Shown here: positions 1 through 7,186 of the stretch, in pieces
How positions within the stretch are numbered: the first letter of the stretch is position 1
How the letters are laid out: each line of letters begins with the position of its first letter
Source: an uncultured Collinsella sp.
Lineage (GTDB): Bacteria > Actinomycetota > Coriobacteriia > Coriobacteriales > Coriobacteriaceae
Direction: 5' to 3'
Assembly: GCA_958435545.1 (NCBI GenBank)
Contig: CAUBGU010000015.1
Location: forward strand, 1 to 26,464
Length of the DNA stretch: 26,464 nucleotides
Translations under genes and position numbers: made by a program
Notes under the pieces: model-generated
Told to the model about the DNA's origin: nothing
Database searches by the model: none
What the model saw: the letters and a program-made list of their open reading frames with translations, nothing else

Positions 1-1
1 T

Positions 2-448
2 ATCCAGCAGAACCTTGCCGGCAAGATCGTGGTCTTTGCGCTGGGCACCAACGGCCTGGTGACCGACGCCCAGATTGACGCCATCATGGCCGATGTCGGC
101 GATCAGCGCATCGTCGTATTTGTTAACACGCTTAGCCCGCAGCCGTGGGTCGGGTCCACGAACCAGGCCATCGCCAACGCCGCCACGCGCTACAAAAACG
201 TTCGCGTTATCGACTGGTACGGATATAGTGCCAACCGCAACGACCTGTTCGACGGCGACGGCACGCACCTTTCGAACACGGGCGTGACCGAGTACCTCAA
301 CCTAATCCACGATGCCGTCAAGAAAGACCTGCCCGTGCACCCCGAGGACCACGTCAACGATCCGCAGCCGGCAGCCGTCAAGTCCGCCGCCGACGCACTC
401 GTCAACGCCCTCGCCTACAAACCGCACAAGCTAGGCACCGACAAGTAA
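2..448 (+). CDS. C-terminal part of SGNH-fold acyltransferase/esterase (5' end outside window)
   Basis: The reading frame is open from base 2 and ends at TAA 446-448, so only about 148 C-terminal residues are seen. The segment has the late blocks of an SGNH hydrolase domain: ALGTNG (block III, G-x-N) shortly after the start and DGDGTHLSNTG (block V, D-x-x-H, the catalytic Asp and His) near residue 95, with a beta strand VVFVNTL between them. In Gram-positive bacteria this arrangement usually forms the extracellular C-terminal domain of an acyltransferase-3 protein (OatA type) that O-acetylates cell-wall glycans. That fusion is an inference because the membrane half is not in the window. The tail after block V is a short Ala/Lys-rich extension. 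A free-standing secreted esterase is the alternative. Confidence 0.72.
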   Translation: MQQNLAGKIVVFALGTNGLVTDAQIDAIMADVGDQRIVVFVNTLSPQPWVGSTNQAIANAATRYKNVRVIDWYGYSANRNDLFDGDGTHLSNTGVTEYLNLIHDAVKKDLPVHPEDHVNDPQPAAVKSAADALVNALAYKPHKLGTDK

Positions 449-469
449 CACAGTCAAATCCGCTTGCAC

Positions 470-507
470 CCGGAGGGGGCGTCGGCCACAACCGACGCCC
501 CCTCCGG
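470..507. terminator. Perfect 16-bp hairpin downstream of the SGNH gene
   Basis: Arms 470-485 and 492-507 are perfectly complementary over 16 bp around a 6-nt loop, starting 22 nt after the stop codon. There is no T-run on either side, so it is either a U-less terminator or an mRNA 3'-end stabiliser. Its right arm runs straight into a GGGAC-type repeat copy (508-537). Confidence 0.55.
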
Positions 508-537
508 CAGTTAGGGACGCTCCTTTTGTACCGGCAT
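508..537 (+). repeat. Copy of GGGGAC-type intergenic repeat
   Basis: This 30-nt stretch (CAGTTAGGGAC...ACCGGCAT) matches 16476-16505 at about 24 of 30 positions. The second copy lies inside a hairpin at 16472-16502. No function is known to me; it belongs with the short-hairpin family described at 4401, 12905 and 16413-16600. Confidence 0.5.
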
Positions 538-678
538 CTGAAGGCACTCCTGGCGCAACCAATTAAGACCTCTACGGATAAATTCCAAGCCGCTCCGCCG
601 CTCCAGACATTGTTTCCGCGCCTCGCGCCTACCCCAAACAATCAAAACAAGCCCTTTTCGCTGCAACCTCAAAGGTCT

Positions 679-908
679 GTGGGCAAAAAAGGCCAAATAT
701 GAGTACTGTTACCATTTTAATAGCAGGCAAAACCACCCAAAATGACGTCCGAGCGTCCCCTACAGCCCCCTAAAGCAGCCAACCTGACTGGTTTAAGGCG
801 TATTGGAGCCAATTTTAATGAACATACTAAAGGCTATGTTCATTATCTTTTTGGATGTAAATGCTATTCACTTAGCAACAGTACTCATATTTGGCATTTT
901 TTGTCCAC
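679..908. repeat. 230-bp nested palindrome with 32-nt terminal inverted repeats (MITE-like)
   Basis: Outer arms 679-710 and 877-908 are inverted repeats matching at 30 of 32 positions. An 8-by-8 internal loop follows, then a second stem AATAGCA (719-725) with TGCTATT (862-868). A further hairpin AATGAACAT (817-825) with ATGTTCATT (836-844) lies inside. There is no credible coding frame across it. The size and terminal repeats fit a miniature inverted-repeat element or a structured RNA; no clear target-site duplication is visible. Confidence 0.65.
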
Positions 909-935
909 CGCCATATAACTAACGCCCTATAGCAG

Positions 936-972
936 ACAAAAAACAGGCCGCAGCCCATCGCTGCGGCCTGTT
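936..972 (-). terminator. Intrinsic terminator of the NRAMP/MgtE-like operon
   Basis: On the minus strand a 12-bp stem (961-972 with 942-953; AACAGGCCGCAG arms) and short loop is followed by a run of six T. It lies about 20 bp after the stop codon at 991, the classic Rho-independent layout. Confidence 0.9.
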
Positions 973-990
973 CGGAAGCAAAAGTGGGCG

Positions 991-2253
991 CTACGCGCCG
1001 TAGCCCATCGCTTGCAGTACAAACATGACGACCGTCAGCACCGTAATCACGCCGATAGTCGCCCAAGTGAGCACGTTCCATACGCGGCCGTTGCGGTTGG
1101 CGCCCATAATGTGACGATCGGCGGCAATAACCACCTGGAACACCAAAACCACGGGCAACAGCACGCCGTTGATGACCTGCGAGGTCATCATAATCTGGAA
1201 CAGGTCGACGCCGGGCATGAGCACCAGCACGGCAGAGATGGCGATGATGGCCGTAATGATGCCGCGATAGACCGGGGCCTCGTCCCAGCTGCGATCGGCA
1301 CCGCGCTCCCAGCCAAATGCCTCGCAGATGGCGCTGGACGTAACGCCTGGCAGCACACAGGCGGCCAAGAAGCTCGCCGCGACTAGGCCCGAGGCAAACA
1401 GCACCGTGGACCACTGGCCCGCGATGGGCTCCAATGCGCGGGCGGCATCGGCAGCGTCGCTAATCTGAATGCCTGCAGGGAACAACACCGTACCGGTCGT
1501 AATGATAATAAAACCGGCGATGACATCGGCGGCAATCGAGCCGCTCACGGTGTCGATACGCTGCAGCACGATATCGTCCTCGCCCGCATTCTTATCGACC
1601 ACGTTGTTCTGCGCCAAGAAGATCATCCACGGCGCGATGGTGGTACCGATCGTTGCGACCACAAGCGACACGTAGCTGGGGTCATTTTGGATGTTGGGCA
1701 CAACCAGGTCGACCGCCACCTCGCCCCAGCTGGGACCAGCCATAAATGCAGCGACAATGTAGGTCACAAACACGCAGCTCACCAGCAGCAGAATCTTCTC
1801 GATGCGCTGGAAGCTGCCCGACATGGTAAGCATCCAAACCAGCAGCGCCACCAGCGGCACCGAGATGCTCGCCGGCACACCAAAGAGGGCAAGGCCGCTC
1901 GCGATACCCGCAAACTCCGAAATAGTCACGGCCGTATTGGCGATCAGCAGCGCCGCCATGGCCAGCACGCTCCTGCGCACGCCAAAGCGTTCGCGGATGA
2001 GCGACGCCAGGCCCTTGCCTGTGACGCAGCCGCAACGCGCCGCAGTCTCCTGCGTCACGATAAGCAGCACGGTCATGACAGGAAGCATCCACAGCATCTT
2101 GTAGCCATAGCTGGCACCGGCGCTGGAATACGTGGCGATGCCGCCGGCGTCATTACCCGAAAGCGCCGCCAGAAGGCCAGGGCCCATGGCGCCAAAGATG
2201 GCCGCGATGGTCAGCTTTTGCTTGGTGCTCGCCTTTTGCTTCGTGTTTTGCAC
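991..2253 (-). CDS. NRAMP-family divalent metal transporter with non-canonical ion site (probable Mg2+-type, NRMT-like)
   Basis: Polytopic membrane protein of about 420 residues with the SLC11/NRAMP layout. The TM1 region reads GPGLLAALSGNDAGGIATY, so the usual D-P-G-N motif is D-A-G-G (residues 35-38). The TM6 region has A-P-W (about 207-209) where MntH has M-P-H. Loss of the TM1 Asn and the TM6 Met removes the soft ligand that selects Mn2+/Fe2+. NRAMP-related Mg2+ transporters, described from another Coriobacteriia genus, are reported to carry such substitutions (from memory). The GTG at 2253 is chosen as start: it follows GGGGTAGGTGG by 4 nt and lies 8 bp after the upstream stop. An ATG further upstream (2316) would overlap the MgtE-like gene. 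It is co-transcribed with that gene, which has cytosolic Mg-sensor-type domains. Family certain, substrate inferred. Confidence 0.85.
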   Translation of the reverse strand: MQNTKQKASTKQKLTIAAIFGAMGPGLLAALSGNDAGGIATYSSAGASYGYKMLWMLPVMTVLLIVTQETAARCGCVTGKGLASLIRERFGVRRSVLAMAALLIANTAVTISEFAGIASGLALFGVPASISVPLVALLVWMLTMSGSFQRIEKILLLVSCVFVTYIVAAFMAGPSWGEVAVDLVVPNIQNDPSYVSLVVATIGTTIAPWMIFLAQNNVVDKNAGEDDIVLQRIDTVSGSIAADVIAGFIIITTGTVLFPAGIQISDAADAARALEPIAGQWSTVLFASGLVAASFLAACVLPGVTSSAICEAFGWERGADRSWDEAPVYRGIITAIIAISAVLVLMPGVDLFQIMMTSQVINGVLLPVVLVFQVVIAADRHIMGANRNGRVWNVLTWATIGVITVLTVVMFVLQAMGYGA

Positions 2254-2261
2254 GCAACCAC

Positions 2262-4106
2262 CTACCCCATGACCGACATGGTGAGCAGCACTGCGGCGAT
2301 GCAGTACGCCACGCATGAAATCATGACGGCAATGACGTTCATGGCGGTACCCGACGTATTGAGGTCGTGCTCGTCACGCCAGAACAGTACCATCAGGTAA
2401 ATCACGGCGCTCATGTTGCCAATCAGGCAGACAATGGCCGCGATGTTAAAGCAGCCGGTAAAGAGCTGCTCTTCAAACATGGGCGCGTCGAGGAACGCAG
2501 CGGTGCGCACCAGCTGGGCGCACAGGTAGGCCACGAGCGACAGAATCAGGCCCATGCCCGTGCTCTGGAAGAAAAATCCCAGATACGGCTTGGGCTCATC
2601 GTCATGGCCGTCGTACTCCAGGAAGTAGTTCTTGACGAACGACACCATACGCGAGGCAGCCAGCAACACGAGTGGCATGGCGCACATGGGAAACACCACC
2701 AGATGCGCGGAGCCCAGCGCTGTCCCCAGCACTGTTGCCATGATGCACGAGGCAATGCCCCACACGACAACCCAGTACTGGCGATGCACAAACCAGCTGA
2801 GCACATTCGTCGAGTCGTCGGACGCGCTGTCGCCCGAGCCGACGCCTGCGATCTGCAGGTCCTCCTGGTGCTCCTCGGCGATAACGTCCATGGCGTCGTC
2901 AAAGGTCACGATACCCAAAATGTGACGGTTCTCGTCGCAAACGGGGATGGCGACCAAGTCGTACTTGGTCATCTCGTCCGTTACGTCTTCCTGGTCGTCG
3001 TCGGGCGACACATAAACCAGGTCGCGATAGGCCAGCTGGCCCAGCGTGGCGTCGCGGTCAGCTACAATCAGCGTGCGCAGCGAGAGCACGCCGGTGAGCA
3101 TGCCGCTCGGGTCCTCGGTATAGACGTAATAGACGCTCTCGAAGTCCTCGTCGAGCTTGCGGATCGCCTCGATGGCGTCAGCGACCGTCGCCGTGGCAGG
3201 CAGGGAGACAAACTCCGAGGTCATGATGCGACCGGCGGTGTTGTCCTCATAGCCCAGCAGGTTACGAATCGCCTTCTCCTCCTGAACGCCCATCAGGCGC
3301 AAAAGCTTCTCGGCCTTCTCGTAATCGAGCTCGTCGATCAGGTCGGCGGCGTCGTCCGGGTCCATCATGGCCAGCATCGACGATGCGTCCGTATCGGACA
3401 GGCCCTCGAGCATCTCGGTCATAAGTTCGTCGTCATCGAACTCCGAGATGGCCTCGGCGGCCTGGGCGGTGTCGAGCTGCGCGAACACCTGCGCACGCAG
3501 ACGCGGGTCGAGCTGCTCGATAATGTCAGCAATGTCGGCAGGGTGCAGCTCGCCAAGCGTCTTATGCGACACCGACAGCTGAATGTTTTTAGTCGAACGG
3601 TCGAGCAGGTCCATGTAGGACCAGGCGATGATGTCCTCGCCGAGCGGTTTGCCCAGGTGCTTCATAAAGCCCTCGACGACATGCTCGAGTGCGGGGCTGA
3701 TCGCGCGCACCAGACCGCGGGCACCAACTTCGGCGCCCAGCAGGCGCAGCTGATTTTCGCCCGACATGGAAAACTTGATGTCGTTTACGCGCACGACCTT
3801 CATGCCCTGCGTGTCGACAATCTGCTTGTTGAGCACGTCACGGGCGAGCAAGAGTTCGGTCGGCTGTAGGTACGAAAAACGGATTTCGGTGGCCGGCGAC
3901 TTAAGGTGCACACCCGTCTCGTCGATACGGTCGACCCATTTGCGCCAGCTGATCATAAATGGCGTCTTGCCGGGTCCGCGAAACGCAAGCGACGTCACGT
4001 GCGGAAAAACTTCGCCGGTAGCAATGCCAAAATCATTCACAACGCCGAGCTTTTCGCCATCGACGTCCAAGACCGGCAGTTTGAGCATCTCACTCAGATA
4101 ATTCAC
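2262..4106 (-). CDS. MgtE-like protein: PRC-barrel, MgtE_N, CBS pair and divergent membrane domain
   Basis: 614 residues. The order is PRC-barrel-like segments (about 1-80 and 90-170), a MgtE intracellular N domain of short acidic helical repeats (about 180-290), a tandem CBS pair (about 295-415), then about five transmembrane helices (445-610). The soluble half matches the Mg2+-sensing part of MgtE, where acidic residues bind Mg2+ and lock the channel. The membrane half lacks the G-G-N-x-G-x-Q stretch that lines the MgtE pore. It may therefore be a divergent channel, or a membrane-bound Mg2+ sensor serving the NRAMP-like transporter encoded 8 bp downstream. Start is GTG at 4106, preceded by GGGGAG with 5-nt spacing. 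A leader of about 210 nt precedes it. Confidence 0.85.
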   Translation of the reverse strand: MNYLSEMLKLPVLDVDGEKLGVVNDFGIATGEVFPHVTSLAFRGPGKTPFMISWRKWVDRIDETGVHLKSPATEIRFSYLQPTELLLARDVLNKQIVDTQGMKVVRVNDIKFSMSGENQLRLLGAEVGARGLVRAISPALEHVVEGFMKHLGKPLGEDIIAWSYMDLLDRSTKNIQLSVSHKTLGELHPADIADIIEQLDPRLRAQVFAQLDTAQAAEAISEFDDDELMTEMLEGLSDTDASSMLAMMDPDDAADLIDELDYEKAEKLLRLMGVQEEKAIRNLLGYEDNTAGRIMTSEFVSLPATATVADAIEAIRKLDEDFESVYYVYTEDPSGMLTGVLSLRTLIVADRDATLGQLAYRDLVYVSPDDDQEDVTDEMTKYDLVAIPVCDENRHILGIVTFDDAMDVIAEEHQEDLQIAGVGSGDSASDDSTNVLSWFVHRQYWVVVWGIASCIMATVLGTALGSAHLVVFPMCAMPLVLLAASRMVSFVKNYFLEYDGHDDEPKPYLGFFFQSTGMGLILSLVAYLCAQLVRTAAFLDAPMFEEQLFTGCFNIAAIVCLIGNMSAVIYLMVLFWRDEHDLNTSGTAMNVIAVMISCVAYCIAAVLLTMSVMG

Positions 4107-4323
4107 TGGTGCTCCCCATCATCATCCCTTCGGACTGCGGCCATGCCGGCACGCCATCCGTGGACTTTTAGATATGTATACGCATGCGCGGGCGGCACGC
4201 CGCTCGGCGCTCACACCCCGTGCATGCGCAAGAAGCACCTGCATGGGGTCATCGACTGTATGGTCGAGGTTTGGATTTCACCTGCAACCTTTCTCTTGAC
4301 CCTTGTTATCCGCAGTAACTATA
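4107..4323 (-). promoter_or_regulatory. Promoter -10 and long structured 5' leader of the metal-transport operon
   Basis: On the minus strand TATAGT (4323-4318) is a good -10 box about 205 nt ahead of the start codon; no strong -35 is seen. The leader contains successive potential hairpins: AGGTT...AACCT, TCGAC-CATACA-GTCGA, and ACCCCATGCA pairing with TGCACGGGGT, then a GC-rich stretch. The length and structure upstream of a Mg-transport operon suggest an RNA regulator. I could not match it to the M-box consensus. Confidence 0.4.
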
Positions 4324-4400
4324 GCATCAGCATCGCGCCGTGGCGCCAAATTTATGCGTCGCACATCGCAGGCATACCAAACGCTGACGCATCCGTAACA

Positions 4401-4432
4401 TAGTCATTGGGGACGTTCTTAAATGACTAGTC
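4401..4432. repeat. Short hairpin repeat with GGGGAC loop, spanning a stop codon
   Basis: TAGTCATT (4401-4408) and AATGACTA (4422-4429) are perfect inverted arms around the 13-nt loop GGGGACGTTCTTA. The stop codon of the minus-strand deacetylase-like gene (4427-4429) lies inside the arm. Relatives occur at 12905-12934, 16413-16445 and 16572-16599. Confidence 0.7.
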
Positions 4433-5833
4433 TGTGGTGTCATCATCTTCGGCGAGCTGGGGGAACACGGCGTTTTTGGGCATGGTGACCTTCGTCAGCG
4501 AGGTGAGCTTTTTGCTCAGCGATGCGTCCGTCTTGACCAGATCGCTCAACGTCACGATTTTGTAGCCGTCGGCGATAAGCCCGTCGATAATCTGCGGCAG
4601 CGCCTCAAGCGTCTGCTCGGCGCACTTATCGTTATCGGTCAGCAGCACAATGTTGCCTGGCGTCACCGAATCGAGCACCGTCGAGACCTGCTCGTCGGCA
4701 CCGTTGAGCAGCCAGTCGCCCGAATCGATATTCCACGAGACCACGGCAGACACCAGGTCCATCGCATCAATCCAGTTTTGCTCGTCAAAGGCTGCGTAGG
4801 GAGCACGCAAAAGCATCGTCTTCACGCCGGTCGCGGACTTGATCGCCTCGGTGCCCTTCGAAACCTGCTCGCGCACCGCATCGCGTTCCTGGCCCTTGAG
4901 CGACTCGTCGCGGTAGCTGTTGGAGCCGACCTCGCAGCCGGCATCGACAATCGCCTTGGCCGTGGCGGGCGAGGCCTCTGCCGCATCGCCCGACAGGAAG
5001 AACGTCGCCGTGACGCCCTTTTCCTTGAGCACCTGCAAGATCTGCTTGGTCGCTCCGCTCGGGCCCTCATCAAACGTCAGCGCCACGTACTTTTCGTTGC
5101 CCTTGGGCGCCACGCTCGCGCACTCGACCACGCAATCGGTGGCGGGCACGACCTCGCCGCGGTCCTGCGTCTTGCCCGATTGCTCGCCGACCCACACCTC
5201 GGAGCGACCCTGGATACCCCACGTCTTGACGTACTCGATGGCACCCGTGCCCTCGACCTTGAGCTTGGGCTCGATAACCGTCGCCTGGACCTCGTGCTTC
5301 TCGTACGTGTCGCGGCCGTCCTTGACCGTCACCTTCTCGCCGCCCGTAAGCTCGCGGCTTTTCCACTTGCCCTGTTTTATGCGCTTGCCGTCCACCTTTA
5401 CCGACAGCTTTTCGCCGCCATGGCGGGTCAGCACGCTGTCGTCAACGGCCAGCAGGTCCCCGGCGTCGTAGGTATCGGTCAGCTCCTGATCGTCGATGAG
5501 ATTTTGCAGCGTAGAGCCGACGCGCACCGCAGTCTCCTGGCCGTTGAGGACGACATCCACGCTGCGGTTGACGTAGCCCACGACGGCAGCGATAAACAGT
5601 ACGAGCGCGCAACCCACGGCGATGAGCGCATAGGGCAGGCGAGACGAACGACGGGGCGTGCGGCTGTTGCCGATGCGAGCGCTGCGGTCGCTAAACCCAC
5701 GGCTATGGTTGAGATACATTGCGCCGGGCTTACGGTGACGCTTGCGCTGGCCGCTGGGCAGCTGCCCCAGGTCGCGGCGCGCCGTCGGACGCGCACCCGA
5801 GCGCCCGTTTAAGTTAGATCCGTTTTGGCGCAT
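4427..5833 (-). CDS. Membrane-anchored polysaccharide-deacetylase (NodB-fold) protein with degenerate metal site
   Basis: 468 residues: a basic cytosolic N-terminus (1-67), one transmembrane helix (about 68-88), an extracellular DUF348/G5-like beta region (about 90-190), then a NodB homology domain (about 248-440). Motif 1 is TFDEGP (253-258) instead of TFDDGP. Motif 2, normally H-(S/T)-x-x-x-H as in NHTYSH, is N305-S-Y-R-D309, so neither metal His remains. Motif 3 is RAPY (343-346), motif 4 is D-S-G-D-W (370-374), and motif 5 has LLTD (397-400) where LLHD is expected. The fold is clear, but catalysis by the usual metal mechanism looks lost. It may bind cell-wall glycan rather than deacetylate it. 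ATG start with GGGGGAGGG just upstream. A hairpin separates it from the PRC-barrel gene. Confidence 0.82.
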   Translation of the reverse strand: MRQNGSNLNGRSGARPTARRDLGQLPSGQRKRHRKPGAMYLNHSRGFSDRSARIGNSRTPRRSSRLPYALIAVGCALVLFIAAVVGYVNRSVDVVLNGQETAVRVGSTLQNLIDDQELTDTYDAGDLLAVDDSVLTRHGGEKLSVKVDGKRIKQGKWKSRELTGGEKVTVKDGRDTYEKHEVQATVIEPKLKVEGTGAIEYVKTWGIQGRSEVWVGEQSGKTQDRGEVVPATDCVVECASVAPKGNEKYVALTFDEGPSGATKQILQVLKEKGVTATFFLSGDAAEASPATAKAIVDAGCEVGSNSYRDESLKGQERDAVREQVSKGTEAIKSATGVKTMLLRAPYAAFDEQNWIDAMDLVSAVVSWNIDSGDWLLNGADEQVSTVLDSVTPGNIVLLTDNDKCAEQTLEALPQIIDGLIADGYKIVTLSDLVKTDASLSKKLTSLTKVTMPKNAVFPQLAEDDDTTD

Positions 5834-5854
5834 GTGCCCTCCCCCATAAACACA

Positions 5855-5884
5855 GCGAGCCGGAGCAACAGGTCTCCGGCTCGC
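5855..5884 (-). terminator. Hairpin between PRC-barrel and deacetylase-like genes
   Basis: Perfect 11-bp stem, arms 5855-5865 and 5874-5884 (GCGAGCCGGAG) with an 8-nt loop. On the minus strand it is followed by TGTGTTTATG, only weakly T-rich. It may be an attenuating terminator after the PRC-barrel gene. Confidence 0.5.
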
Positions 5885-5905
5885 CTCCCATCATTTGGTA
5901 CGTCG

Positions 5906-6661
5906 CTATTTGCCAGCTTTTGACGAGCCCCCGCTCGCCTTTTGATATTCGTCCTTAAAGGCCTTGAACATACCGCGCGTCTTGCCGAGCTGCTTGCCCA
6001 GTGCGCGGCTGCCCTTGTCCACGGCGACCGAACCCTTGTCATCGAGCACCTTGGCGCCCTTCTTGACCTTATCGCCCACCACGACGCTTGCCTCGGCAGC
6101 CTTTGCAGCGACGCCGCCCGAATACCCGATTGACTTGACCTCGTCCGAAACGATCATCGCGCCGTCTGCATAACCGCGCAGCATCGTCGGCGGCATCTGC
6201 GTGTCGCCCACCAGCACACTCGAGGCGGTGCCGGCGGTCACATAGAACGACTGCACAATACCCGAACGCGGCTTGAACTCCACATCCGAGCAATAGCCCA
6301 CGACATCGCCCGACTCCGTGCGCACGTCCATGCCAACCCAGATAATGCAATCGTCCAGGTTGATGTCGAGGCGCTTGGCCGCAGCGGCATCGTAGGTGCC
6401 CTTGACGTCATCAACCGCGATGGCGCCCTCGTAGACGCCAATGGCATCGAGCGCCACAAATCGATCAGGGCGCTCGATCATACCCGCGATATCGGACTGG
6501 CGAACCATAAAGCCCACCACGCGCGTACCGCCCGGGGTAAAGACCGGAAAGTGAATCTTGCCAAGCTTTTTAGGGCTGCGCGGCGTGCCGTCTTTTTTGG
6601 TGCGCTTATCCTCGGTAGGCTTGCGATAGATCTTGGCGCCGACAAAATCCCCAGCGCGCAT
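5906..6661 (-). CDS. PRC-barrel domain protein
   Basis: 251 residues without a signal peptide or membrane helix. Two PRC-barrel-like modules can be read: one near residues 30-85 (FTPGGTRVVGFMVRQSDIAG, DRFVALDAIGVYEG) and one near 100-140 (IIWVGMDVRTESGDVVGYCSDVEF). The C-terminal 70 residues are a Lys/Asp/Ser-rich helical tail. PRC-barrels are small beta-barrels used as docking modules, for example in RimM and photosynthetic reaction centres; the ligand here is unknown. The ATG shares one base with the TAA of the YtxH gene (TAATG), so the two are translationally coupled. The MgtE-like protein at 2262-4106 also has an N-terminal PRC-type region. Confidence 0.75.
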   Translation of the reverse strand: MRAGDFVGAKIYRKPTEDKRTKKDGTPRSPKKLGKIHFPVFTPGGTRVVGFMVRQSDIAGMIERPDRFVALDAIGVYEGAIAVDDVKGTYDAAAAKRLDINLDDCIIWVGMDVRTESGDVVGYCSDVEFKPRSGIVQSFYVTAGTASSVLVGDTQMPPTMLRGYADGAMIVSDEVKSIGYSGGVAAKAAEASVVVGDKVKKGAKVLDDKGSVAVDKGSRALGKQLGKTRGMFKAFKDEYQKASGGSSKAGK

Positions 6662-7050
6662 TATGCCTCGGTCGAAGGCTCCGCGGCCTCGGTGTCGGCC
6701 TCGACGGCGTTCTCGACCACGACATCGGCGGCGGGCGTCACGTTACCACCCGAGATGGCGTCGTTGAGCTGCTCCCGCAGCTGGTCCATGCGCTCGCGGG
6801 CAAGGTCAACCTTGGCACGCAGGTCATCGGTCTTGGCGTCGACCATCGGGCCAAAATCGTTGACCGCGGCGCGGGCCTCCTCGGCACCGTGCTCGTAGGT
6901 GTCGCGCATGTTATCCCAGGCGTCGTTGGCGATATCGGCAGCCATGGCGCGGGTCTCGGCGCCCGAGCGCGGGGCCAGAGCAACGCCGACAATAGCGCCG
7001 GCAGCGGCACCAAAAAGTGCGCCGGAGACAAAGCTGAAAGTCTTACCCAT
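6661..7050 (-). CDS. YtxH-domain small membrane-associated protein
   Basis: 129 residues. A Gly/Ala-rich hydrophobic helix (residues 6-26, SGALFGAAAGAIVGVALAPR) is followed by SGAETR and a long amphipathic, coiled-coil-prone region, the usual YtxH build. The tail is Glu/Ala-rich. YtxH proteins are associated with general stress in Firmicutes, but no biochemical role is established. I chose the ATG at 7050 (MGKTF) because AGGAGAGG precedes it by 7 nt; an ATG two codons upstream (7056) is also possible. First gene of a coupled pair with the PRC-barrel protein. Confidence 0.75.
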   Translation of the reverse strand: MGKTFSFVSGALFGAAAGAIVGVALAPRSGAETRAMAADIANDAWDNMRDTYEHGAEEARAAVNDFGPMVDAKTDDLRAKVDLARERMDQLREQLNDAISGGNVTPAADVVVENAVEADTEAAEPSTEA

Positions 7051-7101
7051 GATCATTCCTCTCCTGCGGGCACGTCGGTGCCCACCGTTTGAATGCTGTC
7101 C

Positions 7102-7107
7102 ATTATA
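7102..7107 (-). promoter_or_regulatory. -10 box of the YtxH/PRC-barrel operon
   Basis: The minus strand carries a consensus TATAAT at 7107-7102, about 52 nt ahead of the chosen ATG. No good -35 hexamer is seen at 16-18 bp spacing. Confidence 0.55.
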
Positions 7108-7186
7108 CCCGCAGCGCATCACTTGCCGCTCCGCTCATCTGCGTACGGCAAAGGCGCAGGTACGTGATGGTGATAAACGCGTAGGC

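Noticed and set aside
470..507. Canonical Rho-independent terminator
   Set aside because: The 16-bp hairpin is perfect but has no T-run on either strand, so it is listed only as terminator-like with moderate confidence.
991..2253. Standard MntH manganese transporter
   Set aside because: The DPGN and MPH metal-site motifs are replaced by DAGG and APW.
4107..4323. M-box (ykoK) Mg2+ riboswitch
   Set aside because: Position and length would suit, but I could not find the conserved M-box core segments in order; left as an unassigned structured leader.
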